NCBI GenBank assembly: GCA_022828595.1 | Contig: JAKGHH010000004.1 | Coordinates: 24,250,372-24,314,371, forward strand | Reading direction: 5' to 3' | From: Nelumbo lutea | Taxonomy: Eukaryota > Streptophyta > Magnoliopsida > Proteales > Nelumbonaceae | DNA: 64,000 bases | Shown here: piece after piece, positions 10,683-21,949 of the stretch | Layout: every line of letters starts with the position of its first letter | How positions within the stretch are numbered: position 1 is the first letter of the stretch | The notes under the pieces: generated by a model | Seen by the model: only the letters and a program-made list of their open reading frames with translations | Told to the model about the DNA's origin: nothing | Databases searched by the model: none | Translations under genes and position numbers: made by a program

Positions 10683-10865
10683 TTTTTTTTCCCCAAAATA
10701 GTCAAGGAAAAAAGTGGGGTGCAGAATTGACATAACATGCACATCATCACTTAAGCCGTATAGCACTGATTGGTGCAAGTTTAGACACCATGTGAACCTG
10801 GTTTCTGAGATGTCAAATCATCTGGTTTTGTTGGTGAATTCAAATCAACCCCCAAGAGAGACAGG

Positions 10866-11000
10866 ATATGCTCCTCACAAATGGGCGATTCACATATACA
10901 TCCACCATGCATTGAGAATATCTTTCATAAATAATAATTAATTAATATGGGAGATATTCCCAATACACGATAGAATGTGCATGTGAAGCGCCCTGTATGA
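10866..11000. mobile_element. Foldback element, cluster member 1
   Basis: The left arm (GGCGATTCACATATACATCC...ATTGAGAATATC) pairs with the right arm, whose reverse complement is GGCGCTTCACATGCACATTC...TTGGGAATATC. The loop is AT-rich (AATAATTAATTAAT). Confidence 0.65.
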
Positions 11001-11014
11001 GAAGCAGATCCGGT

Positions 11015-11124
11015 CTCCCCACAAGATTACGCCCTGCAATGTCCCACAATACATTCCTGCTATATAGGCGTGTACATAACAACGATGTACAATGGGACGT
11101 TGTAGGGGGCAACCTTGTGGGGTA
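11015..11124. mobile_element. Foldback element, cluster member 2
   Basis: CCCCACAAGATTACGCCCTG...AATGTCCCACAATACAT pairs with a right arm whose reverse complement is CCCCACAAGGTTGCCCCCTA...AACGTCCCATTGTACAT. The stem is about 48 bases with a short loop. Confidence 0.7.
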
Positions 11125-11129
11125 GGGGT

Positions 11130-12160
11130 GGGGGTGGGCTGATTTCGTCTCTTTGTTTTGTTCAGGAAGCGGTTCAAATCAAAATAATTCGTTAGGCCTT
11201 GCGGGTGGGCCATTGGAATGTCTATCTTTAATTCTTTAATTCTTTATCTTTATCATATAATGTTCATGCCGGCTTTTGCTTCATGAAGTGACCGGCGAAA
11301 CGCATGATTCATTTATTATCTTTTTGGAGAACATTATCTCTCGAAATTTGAGCTAACATTTTTTTCGACTTGCAATGGGATGATGTGAGCTGGTCCTGGA
11401 ACATCCATTCATTACACACAAGCAAAGCTATCCAATATTCCTACTATCATTGGTTGGACCTTGGACAGTGAGAACTGTTTATTTGCAGTGATGCATTGAA
11501 ATTTGGTATCATGATCAAGTGTAATGGCACTGGTATGTGCATGTATAACTGTATAAGTATAAGTTAAAGATATAAGTTAATATTATATAATTATATTAAA
11601 TTTTAATGATCTGTACGGATTCCAATACAAATGTTCACTTTATATATAAACACTTGTATAATCAAATAAAGGTTAAAATATAAGTTGGCATTATATACTC
11701 AATTTAACTTTTATGATCTGCAACAGAATCAAGACAAATATCTATTTTATAATAGTAATTACATTACTATTCACATGGGAGAGATATTATATGCACTGCG
11801 TTAAATCTACGGTTACCAAATTTAAGGATCTAGGAAGATGCATGCAGGGCCTACTGGCTATACAACACAGGTAGTTTGCCTTTTTTTTTTCCTGCCTATT
11901 CATGGAGGCCCACTGACCTTACCACTGAGAATTTATGGAAAAGTTCATGATATTCGTGGAGATGCTAAATGACCATCTCAACTACTGAATAATATTAGCA
12001 GATGTTCAAGTAACCATCCACGCTATAAGCTAGCTGGTACTATTCATTGATATAGAGTTCCCCCTCTCCCTCCAATCCAACACGCACAAGGAAAGAAGAT
12101 AAAAAAAAGCATGTGATGGACATCTGTTTAATGTTTATAGTCATAAGGCCTTTACTTTGG
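11130..12160. other. Intergenic, no gene seen
   Basis: Unremarkable AT-rich sequence without ORFs, splice-linked coding stretches or clear repeats. Confidence 0.4.
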
Positions 12161-12162
12161 GA

Positions 12163-12294
12163 GACTAAATCAGCCCTCCACAAGACTGTCCCCCACAATA
12201 TCTGACATCACATCTTCATCATGTGTCGAGAAATATTTTCAATACATGACGAGGATGTACTGTGGGATATTGTAAAGGGCTGATTTGAACTCCC
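12163..12294. mobile_element. Foldback element, cluster member 3
   Basis: AAATCAGCCCTCCACAAGAC...CCCACAATAT at the left mirrors the right arm (reverse complement AAATCAGCCCTTTACAATATCCC). It belongs to the same general family as the foldbacks at 10.9-11.1 kb. Confidence 0.65.
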
Positions 12295-12394
12295 ATTTTG
12301 AATGTTTGTATGGTTATGAAGAGTCTAAGTTTGCTCCCCAGATAGTGCTATTTGCAATTGCACATTGTAAACATCTTCATACTCGAGGTCATAT

Positions 12395-12510
12395 CAACAC
12401 CCCACAAGCATCTTACATACACATCTCAACATGCATTAAAAATATCTCCTACTTATCAATTGTCATTGGGAGATGTTATGAATACATTATTGGAATGTGC
12501 TGTGGGGGTA
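12395..12510. mobile_element. Foldback element, cluster member 4
   Basis: CACCCCACAAGCATCTTACA... and a right arm ending GTGCTGTGGGG form an imperfect stem, with AAATATCTCC mirrored by GGGAGATGTT near the loop. Confidence 0.55.
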
Positions 12511-12519
12511 CAGAATATA

Positions 12520-13270
12520 TGTCTGCATACTCGTCGCTGGCTACATCGTTTTGTGAGTGGCAAATCCAAAATCACTTGAAACAATCTATGCACAAAGCAA
12601 TGCACATCAAATCACTGAATCAATCAATAGAGAATATGCCAGTGTTATATGCACATGGGACCTGCATCTTATGGGTGTGTTCAATCTTATTCACAGCTTT
12701 GTTTGTGGTCCATCCGGACTCGTTTTATGACACTGATTACCAATACAGCACATCATGTAAACGTTGTCATATGGTGATTAGTTCGGTGGCTTCGGCCTGG
12801 TTTTTACAACGAGGTCAGGATGCTATAATGTAGTGTAGGCTATGTAGCCAAGCTTAGCCGATATAATTAGGAGTAATCATTCATACCAGCCCCACAAACG
12901 GTTCGGTCCTCTAATCGGCAAATTTCAGTCCCAGCAAAGGCTGTCAGTGGAATCCTAAAATCTAACTCTAACATCCATGCCATTATTTGGATTTGGATGT
13001 TAAAACCTGCACCGGTTTAGTAATCGGACCCGGTGCGAGTTTAGCCAAAGTACTGATCTGATAAAAAAAATTGGGTCGGAACATAATAGTGTGTATGGGT
13101 TGAAATAGTATATTTTTTAATTTTTCTTAATTTTAATTAAATCTCAATTTTATTCTAAATCTGAATATCAACTTGGACCGGATTCTGAATGGGATAAACG
13201 GTAATTGGATCTGATTCAGATGTATATAAAATCGATCTAAATTTTACCCGATTACAGTTGTAGGCCCAGC
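12520..13270. other. Intergenic, no gene seen
   Basis: The sequence is AT-rich and low in coding signal. Phrases such as GGATCTGATTCAGATG near 13205 look like degenerate MITE arms. Confidence 0.35.
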
Positions 13271-13279
13271 TATCTTAAG

Positions 13280-13544
13280 TATGGTTTTTAAAACCGACCC
13301 GGAGGTCGGACCGGTCAAGGTCCAGGCCCGTTCTGACAAAAAAATAAAAACACTTAGAAAAAATTTAAAAAAATGAAAATCAGTTCAAACCATTAGAACG
13401 GTTTGAACAGCTAACTGCCTGAATCAGCGGTTTACTGACCAAAATCAATGATTTTTATATAAAATTCGGTTAAACCAGAACCAGTCACCTAACTGATTCC
13501 CGGTTTTTCCAGTCCAACCGTCCGGTCAGATTTTGAAAACCATG
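13280..13544. mobile_element. hAT-like MITE family A, copy 1 (8-bp target duplication)
   Basis: The ends TATGGTTTTTAAAACCGACC and GTCAGATTTTGAAAACCATG are inverted repeats. The perfect 8-bp direct repeat ATCTTAAG flanks the element at 13272-13279 and 13545-13552. The 265-bp interior repeats GGTCGGACCGGTC-like words. The same family is at 14368-16015 and 62296-62560. Confidence 0.85.
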
Positions 13545-13866
13545 ATCTTAAGGCTCCATCTAACCCGTTATCACCATTGGGTCTGATCTATGTGTTAGTC
13601 TTAAAAAAAGAAATAAAACGAGACAAAAAATAAAGACAAAAACATCATTGCTCCATCTCCCGTTAGTGTTTTTTTTTTTTTTTTTTTGAGTGATACGGAT
13701 CACCCATTAGTCTCTTCCCCCTATTTAATCCACGAGTAATATTTGCTTTCCATGTTTTCTATGAAGGTCCGGACTATGCACCTGCAACTTTTTTTTTCTC
13801 GTCCAAGTGTCAGTGGGGCGGGTTAAGCGGTAGATCCGCACTGACCCAATCCTTATTAAGTTAGGG

Positions 13867-14290
13867 TAGATTGTCAATGGGTCGGGTCTATCCAATGGAT
13901 CTGAGCTGAATGGACTGGACGGATTATAACGGTTCTGGTTTGACGATTTTGTCCTTGGTTCTTGCCTGTTTCAAGATATTAAATTTTTTTTCATGTTTTA
14001 TGTTCGAAGTGATAAATTTAATAGATAATAAATAAGATAATATTAATTAACAAGATTTAATAATTTAGTCACATATAAATAATTTAGTACTTTCCTATTA
14101 CTGTAATATCGAAATTTAAATGTTAAGTTATTATTTAAATGAATAAACGTGGCTTTTAGTATAATCGGTTCTGGACCCGATAACCCCAATTATTAATTGA
14201 GACGATTTTGGGTATGTGATTTTGTCATGACTCACGATTAATGATCGTTTGGAATTAGTTCTACCTAAACCTGACCCGTTGGCAATCCTA
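13867..14290. mobile_element. hAT-type MITE, TAG(G)ATTG(T/C)CAA termini
   Basis: The left end TAGATTGTCAATGGGTCGGG mirrors the right end (reverse complement TAGGATTGCCAACGGGTCAG). The flanks AGTTAGGG and AGTTATGA are a decayed 8-bp duplication. It is similar in plan to the elements at 4768 and 15486. Confidence 0.65.
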
Positions 14291-14367
14291 AGTTATGATT
14301 AAATTGGATTTTTTTGAGATTTTGGGTTGAGGTGAAGTCGTGCTCAACTCAGTATATATGTATGTAT

Positions 14368-16015
14368 TGTGGTTTTTAAAACTGGATCGGATTGGACGAT
14401 CGAATTGGAAAAACTGGTAACCAGTTAGTCCCTGGATTCGATTATAATAAAAATTGGAAATTTGTAAAAAACATTGAAAAAGTAAAAAAACCATTGACCC
14501 GAGTGATTGGACCGCTAAACCGTTTGACCCGGGCAGCATTTCACAGGTTATCCTTTTTTTATTTTCACAGTTTTAATTAAAAACAGCAAAAAATAAAATG
14601 ACTTGAATCCCTAAATCAAAATTGAATGCTTAAGGCCCTTTAGGGTTAGAACCCCATTTTTGTTCTAACCCTTCCCTCCTCTCAACCCTCACACCCAACC
14701 GACCACCTGTGGCGGCCAATACCTCTAGCGTCCGACAGCGACACACACCGACCAATGGCGATTGATAACTACCGGCGACGGCGAGTTTGCAGCACATCCA
14801 AAGTTTCAGGCTCCAGCAGTAAGAGTTGCGGCAAGCGAGTATGTAGCAGTAGACGACGAGTTTGTAGCGACAAATGGCGAGTTTGCAACAAACAAACATC
14901 TCTCACAAGTTACAACCCAAACTCGCGAATTTGTCTCTCTTTTTTTTTTTCTTTTGGAAAGCACAGACCAACTGGGTGAGTTCCGGTTTAAGTGCCTTGC
15001 TAAGAAAAAAGACAAAATTGGTTAGTGAATTTGTCTTCTTTCACTTGTCTTCTTTAGCTTGCTCCGGTTTGTCTCTTCAGGCTACTTGTCTTGCTGCACA
15101 ATTTTTGTTATTAATAAATCAATTTCCTCCTCAAAGGGGTCTTTCATTTCTCGAATGAAGAATTTTCAGCCAAACATCTCTCATAACCCCAAATCATGGT
15201 TTTTTGCACTGATTTTTACATATAGATTTAAGGGTTTATTTCAAGCTATTTTTTTTGTATTTTGTGTTTTTTCTATATTTTTAGAATTTTTCTGTATTTT
15301 ATGTTTATATTTCTATATATTATATATTGTATTATTTTTTTATTTAGATAGTTTTATTTTTCTGTTTTCTATTTAATTTTATGTTATTTTTATTATTTAT
15401 AAATATATATTTTTATTTTTAATTTATTTATGACATCATGGGCTGAACCATTCAATCTAGATGGTTGAACTGCTTAATCAGAAACTAAGGGTGTAAACGG
15501 TATTCGAAAATCCGATTCCGAATTCATGATTCGACATAATCGAATCGGATTCAGATAATTCGAATATCTAATCGGTCGAACTCGGATATCCTATTCATAC
15601 CGAATAACTAATCATATTCGAATTCGAATATGACATGATTCGATTCGAAAAATATCTGAATTCAACCGATTATTTAATTCTTATATATAATATATAAAAT
15701 TTTAAATGTTTTATATAATTTATATATATATATATAATAGTTAAATTATATAAATAATTTATATATTTATATACTTTATATACTTTATATAAATAAAATA
15801 TTTATTTTATATATTTATTAATTACCTAAAATAATTAATTAATCGAATCTGAATATTTAATCGGATTCGAAATCGGATATTAATTTTCAATAGCTGTCAA
15901 ATATCAGATCGAATTCAAATATTGCCTGATCCAATTCGAATTTGATCTGTTTACACCCCTACCGAAAACTGATCCCCTAACCGATTCTGTTTCTGGTTCG
16001 TTTTTAAAAACCATA
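14368..16015. mobile_element. hAT-like family A, copy 2: long, cargo-bearing, with a nested MITE
   Basis: The element begins TGTGGTTTTTAAAACTGGAT and ends TTCGTTTTTAAAAACCATA. The perfect 8-bp duplication GTATGTAT lies at 14360-14367 and 16016-16023. Its ends match the 265-bp copies, but the interior is about 1.2 kb after removing the nested MITE. Positions 14630-14940 are GC-richer with recurring GGCGAGTTTG-like words and short open frames, none resembling a transposase. This may be captured DNA or the fuller form of the element. Confidence 0.8.
15486..15961. mobile_element. hAT-type MITE nested in the family A element
   Basis: The ends TAAGGGTGTAAACGG and CTGTTTACACCCCTA are inverted repeats. 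The flanks TCAGAAAC and CCGAAAAC look like a decayed 8-bp duplication. The interior consists of AT-rich TTCGAATCGGAT-like words. Confidence 0.7.
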
Positions 16016-16294
16016 GTATGTATGTATACAAGTTTGGTCGAATACAAGTATGCATGCGAAATAGAATGAGTTGGGTCGGATTCAATGTTCCTTCTCTTTC
16101 GGATTGGTGGTTTGGATTGAGGTTGCAACTTGGGTTTGGCTTGGGTTATACCCATACTGACCCCAACCCATTGACATCCCTATTATGGGCGACCGATCAG
16201 TTATCCATTTGACTGTATATTCTTATAACACTTATCTTGCCAACTCTACTATTCGTTTATCAACCACTACCATCACAAGGGATAGAAGGGGAAA

Positions 16295-16440
16295 ATTTTC
16301 CCTCTTTATGGGGCTACACAATGGAGGTATTCCAACCTCCATCCCCTTAACCTCCTGATCCTGATAGCAGCGAGATTTGATCCCAGGTCTTGAAAGGGGC
16401 GGGGGGTGGTCAATGGGATTAATTGTGGTTCCTATTGACT
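16295..16440 (-). mobile_element. tRNA-derived SINE, copy 2
   Basis: On the minus strand it has the B-box-like CTGGGATCAAATCTCGC (about 16387-16371) and the 3' end TTGTGTAGCCCCATAAAG, shared with the copy at 5588-5740. The A box is degenerate. Confidence 0.5.
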
Positions 16441-16756
16441 AACTTATAAATGTTATTATTTCAAAAACATTGAGACTCATAGCAAAATTGATTTTTGTGG
16501 ATATCAGTTGCTTGAATTAGTGATACCCTTCTTAGGCTTGGATAAATGTGTTTCCCAATTATAGGCTAAAAGAAAAAAAAAAAGTAAAAATGCCCCCACA
16601 AGATATATTTACTTAGATAAATTAAACAAAAAAATAATATAGATAAATGACTTACTCGGGAAAGTAGGTTCTTGTAAAACAAACAAAGCATTAGAGGGTG
16701 TTATACAACATCAATGCTTTTAATTGCTTCGTTTTATTTGCTTGTTTTTTATAAAC

Positions 16757-16858
16757 TCAGTTTGAAAATATATACAATACAAATATACACAAATTAGTAC
16801 AAAATACAAGGTTTTGCACTCTGCATAATTGTATTTGTATTCCTTTGAAACTGAGCCA
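16757..16858. mobile_element. Short foldback MITE, relative of the one at 8463
   Basis: CTCAGTTTGAAAATATATAC at the left mirrors the right end, ATTTGTATTCCTTTGAAACTGAG. The word TTTTGCACTCTG in the middle links it to the 8463 copy. Confidence 0.55.
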
Positions 16859-16959
16859 AAGGAACAAAGATGATAGAAGTAATACGGTAATCTAAAGAGG
16901 GGTTGTTGATATAGCAAGCCTGTACCCCCTCATGCACACATTTGTTTTCATTTGTGTTT

Positions 16960-18500
16960 GAAATTGCAACATAAAAAACACTATTGAAATGTGTTTTTTT
17001 ATTTTGAAAAAAAAGTTGGTTTTACTTTTATTTCCATTAAAATAATTATATGAAAACATGTTATTTAAACCATAAATTCAATAACATGTTTTAAATATAT
17101 ACATATATATATATATAACATATTTTTTTTTTTTGTTTTTAAACCAAATGGTATTGTTTTGTTTGTAGAAGTTAGCAACAAGAAAAATAACTCATACCCG
17201 AAAACACCCCCTATTAATTAATAATTTATGGGGTGTTTGTCAATATGTATGATTTTATTTATTCAAAATAAAAATAAGAATTTAATATAGGGGTATCTAT
17301 ATACTTTCGGGGGGTACGTAGTAACACTGGCTTCAATTTTAACTTGCGACAATGAAGTACCCTTTATTTTCAGAAATCAACACTCAAGTTCAATTGTCAT
17401 GGTTTCTCAGGCATATCACCAAAAATACAAAAAAAAGTTCAATTGTCAGCATTCTGTCACTTATGTGGAATAAGGTATGTCATGTGCACCTTGAAACACT
17501 TGAAAAATCCCAAAACTATCCTTTTATATGTTTCAAGAGAATGTTTTGTCATCACGCATTTATTTGTGCATTAAACATGTACATTTTTGTCATTTTGTAA
17601 TATCATTTTCTCATCTATTGAAATCAGGAATGGACATTTTTATAAATTTACCACTCATCTTAAGTTCTTAACGCCAATTAAGGGACTTAGACTTAGTGTA
17701 CATGCACAGAATACGCCATTGTTACATTGTTACAAGTGAAAGTTGGGGAGTGTCACTTCCCAAAAGTACAAGGTACTTTTCCCTATAAAAACCAATAAGA
17801 TATCCATTAAACATTTGTTGTAAAATTTCTGACCAGTCAACCAAAATTATAAACGTTGTAGCCAATCAAATCAGATGTTATTTATCAAAATGCATGGGTG
17901 GGGTACCATACATTTTACTTCAAATAATTGTTTAGTTCAAGAACTTTCTTGAACTTTTCTGTTTCTCTTATTTCATATCAAACGAAACATAGCCTCGGTG
18001 GCTCGGTGTTCAAGATCCAAATCAGACTTATCAGATTGAGTATTCCGTCCGTGACTCGGCGCAAAATACAGTTGGATTCTCTCTCTATAATATATACAAG
18101 GAAGACGTGTGGAGGTAGCCTGCCTTGCGCCCTTGCCCTGGTTAGTCTTCACAGATAATGGTCTTAGCGTTGACTGTTGACCTGCTACACTCGACGGGTT
18201 GACCTTGGTTCGGGTTTCTTAACAGAGAAACCCACTACTTTACTCTTCTAAAAGTGATTAGAGCGAGAGGAAGAATCAGAATCAAGAAGCTAGATCACGA
18301 GATCGGGTGACTGGATGATGCCCAATTTTGCTAGATTGGGACTTCCAAGTGGGGTCCATTCTTCCGTTAATCACAAACTCCCAACCCTCGATCTTGACGT
18401 TTAGGCCGGTTAAAAAGTGTAACATACATCGCCCCAAATAATTGTCCTATACACCCTACTATTCTTATGGTTATGACCATAAGGCCCCGGGAGTCGGACC
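16960..18500. other. Intergenic stretch upstream of the NFRKB-like gene
   Basis: No coding exon was found. There is an (AT)n run at about 17101-17115 and AT-rich repeat-like sequence to 17.8 kb; GC content then rises from about 18.0 kb towards the gene. Confidence 0.4.
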
Positions 18501-19008
18501 AGGACCAAACGATTCAATAATCCATATACATGTAGGAGACGGTAGGTCGATTGTGTGACGGTCAAGAAAATACTTGGTTCACGCCGTCAGTGCTGATTAT
18601 TCTGGCGCTCCTTGTCGCACCTCACTGAACAACGGCCAAAGCGAACCACTAGGGCGAGGGTGAGCCATTTATTAGTCGAGCCAAGCCGCGCCCGAGCGCG
18701 GGAACGGAGACTAGTGGGGCCGCAGAAAAGCATTAACGGTTCCGAGAAACCACGCTCTGATTTTTCTCTCCACTCCTTCGCTCTCTCTACCCTTTGCCGA
18801 GCGAAGCGGATAAAACGAAACCAGCTTTTTCTCTCCTTCTGACCTTAAAAAAACCAGCTTTCTTCCTCAATACTGTCTCTTCGCCCACCATCATTTATTT
18901 ATCCATGGACTCTCTGTAGTTTTTCTTTACCGTGGCTCCTCCCTTTCCTCCGGTTCTTCTATTGCCTTTTTTTTCTTCCTTTTGCGAGAAGCATTGGTGA
19001 TGTTGCAG
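18500..19008 (+). promoter_or_regulatory. Promoter-proximal region and non-coding 5' UTR exon of the NFRKB-like gene
   Basis: From about 18750 the sequence becomes CT-rich, as in plant leaders, and ends with GATGTTGCAG followed by the donor GTACTA at 19009. Splicing to the acceptor at 21948 places the start codon one base into the next exon. The transcription start is not determined. Confidence 0.5.
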
Positions 19009-21948
19009 GTACTACTTTTCATCGATTTATTTCGTTTCGATTTCTAGGGTTTCTTTTTGAATCCGAGTAAGTAATCAGAAAGCTTCCTTAATTTTATTTG
19101 TTTTCCCTACGCCTCATCAGTATTTTATTCTTTTAGTGGTCTTTGTTTAATCTCTTAATCTATGCATGGATAAGACTTGCACTTTTCTGTACAAAATTTG
19201 GGGTTAAGATCTTATGTGAACAAGTTTTGCTTTGTTCCCCTGTTATTTTATTTTAATTTTTTTTTTCGTTCAAACGTGGAGTTCTGAATATTGGACTATT
19301 TCGAACTTCCAAGTAACTCGGAAGCAGGAAATTTTGTTAATGATTGCTTTGCTCTTTCTTTCTATTGATTTTAGAACTTGTCTTTTTTCCCCTTTTTCCC
19401 CCCGAGCCGCGTATAAGTTAATAATAAGTGCGAAACCGGTTGCTAGATTTGAACTCCTGTCTAATTTTATCGCATAAATTTAGCAATTGATGGGACTTGA
19501 ACATTGATTACTTCTTACCCGAAAAAGAAAAAGAATATTGATTACCATATTGGTGAAAGGCGAGAAGATTGTGCCTTTCTTTATCACTTAAATTGATGTT
19601 TATACGTAATTGGTATTGTACTTTTGTTAGTGGACTTGTCCTTAAAGCATGATACTTATGTTGGCCAATGGGGTTACTACTTTATTAGAGAGAAAAGAAA
19701 TTCATGTGAGCGTGCAGTATGCTTGGATGTCAAACTTGCATGGAAGCATTCAAAATAATAAATATACTGAATTCCAAATACATACGCATTCCCATTGTTG
19801 ACTGGGAGTGCTTATTATGTGAATATCACTTCCTTTAATTTCTAACTCCACACAGGAGTTCCATATTTACTAACCTTAAGCTGCTAACTCTAAAAGTTAT
19901 TTTATTAATATAATGAATTTGACTAATCCAACAATGGTTGGAACTGAGTTCAACATATTTAACAGGAAACTGGTTTGATAAACGTTCTGCTTTTTAGAGC
20001 ATTCGCTTTTTTCCCTTTTATTCTTTTAGCACAGTAATTTTTTAAACTTATCCATGAAAATTCAGAAATTTATTTTCTGTAAGATTTGTTTTATGGGTCA
20101 ATGTCGCTGCTAATTTTGAGATATGTGTAAGAGAGATTTACACATGTAATGAGAGTTATTAACTTAATTGAACCAATGCTTTTTTTTTATATATATATTT
20201 CACAATATCATAATAAGATAGTGCTATGACTTTTAAGCCTTATACAAATGTAATATGGATTTTCATATTTGGATGTCACATTTTTCCCTTTTAAGCTGAT
20301 AATAATTTTCTCTGAAGTAGATACATATATCTCTATTAGAGCCTAAAAACTCATGGAAAATCAATTTACAATCAAGTTAGTGGGTAATAGCAAGTTAATC
20401 ACATTTTTAGCATTGGTGTGAATATAAAGAGCTGGCATGGTTGAAATGGACATGGATATGGGTGTCAGTATTCGGTGCATGTCGAGCAATTAGGACTCAT
20501 CAAATAGAAAAATTATAGACTTGTGATTTACACACATATATTAGTGAATAATGTGAAAGAAGTAAGAAATCAAAAGTAATGTTATTGCCTAACTTCAATC
20601 TCATGCAAAAATTAGCATAATTTAAGGATATGCTTGCATATTTTAATATTAGTGTTTTATGTAACTTGGTAGCTGGTCTAGCCTGATGTCTTGAGGTGCT
20701 TGGCATATTCACTTTGTACTATATTCATAGTAATCATGGTTGCAGAAAATAACATGCTAAATTGCATCTGCCATATAATTTATGCCCCCTGTTACGGCCT
20801 CTAGTTGTACAGGGTATTCTATTTTCTCTTTAATGAAAACCAGACTTCACCTCTTTTCAAATAAATAAATAACTAACATGCCAACATTTAGATTATACAA
20901 TGAAGTTTTGATATAGTACAGTTCTTATGCAGGCATAGTGGAATATCTAAAATTATATAACATATAATTTATGCTCTGTAGTCAAAAGGTCAATGTGTGG
21001 CATAAGATATTTTCATTTACTTTCACTTGAACGGACAAGTATGGAGTCAGACATCCTCAGGCAAGAGTCTGTTTTACTACTACAGTTTCTTAGGGTACTG
21101 GTGTGTTGTCACTTTTTTTCCCCTTTTCAAAGTAACTTTCTTTTTTTTTTTTGGATAACTGTTTTCTAAGTAACTTTCTCAGACCACAGGTATTAGAAAG
21201 GTTGTGTTTGTTGGAGTTAAAAGTTTGTGAAGTCTTAAAGGTACAACACCACAACGTGGAAAAAATATTTATTTGCTATACTCATTTATTGGGTTAGTGG
21301 TTGGGGATATGCTCAACGTGCATTTCCATGTTACTGAGGTCAGACTTTAAATATTAAACGGTAAATCTGCATATTGCTTTGTATAATTAAAGATCAACCT
21401 TGAGTTATTATCCAGTGGGTCTGGAACATGGTTAAAATTGTCAAGTGTTGACCAAGATAAAGAATGAATGTTCATACACACACACACACAAACAATTACA
21501 ATACACAGATGCATTCGCCTACATGTTCTTGCATACAAAATTTTATGCTACTTTTGTTGAATCAGTGTAGTGCATCACATTTCTATACTATAGTGCTATG
21601 AATTAGTTACATCCATTGTCTCCATTGCATTTTTGTTGCAAATATTTGGATTACATCTCAATATCTGAAGCATCTATTAAAAACAGTATTTATTTTGCCT
21701 AGATTATTCATTTTATTGAGATTCTGAAATTAAAGTACATTGTGACTGTTTGATTCTATAAATCATACATAATATGTAAATATACTTACTGAGTTAAGAT
21801 CCAAGCAAATAATGACGATATGCTTTGTCAATGAAGGTCTCCAGTTTGCACATTATTTGATGAAAAATTTCCTCAACATTGACCAGGAAGATATCCCGTG
21901 CCATTATATGAAACTCTGTCAGTAATATCTCTTAAATATTGCCCACAG
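19009..21948 (+). other. 5' UTR intron of the NFRKB-like gene
   Basis: Donor GTACTA after GTTGCAG and acceptor GCCCACAG just before CATGG. The 2.9 kb between them is T-rich, as expected of a plant intron, with a short (CA)n run near 21477 and no clear transposon. Confidence 0.6.
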
Positions 21949-21949
21949 C

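Noticed and set aside
12285..12833. 182-codon reading frame on plus
   Set aside because: It crosses a foldback element, has no homology I recognise and no partner exons; chance ORF.
18612..18842. 76-codon reading frame in the leader of the NFRKB-like gene
   Set aside because: It overlaps the CT-rich promoter and leader region, lacks an ATG with coding bias downstream and does not join the main reading frame.
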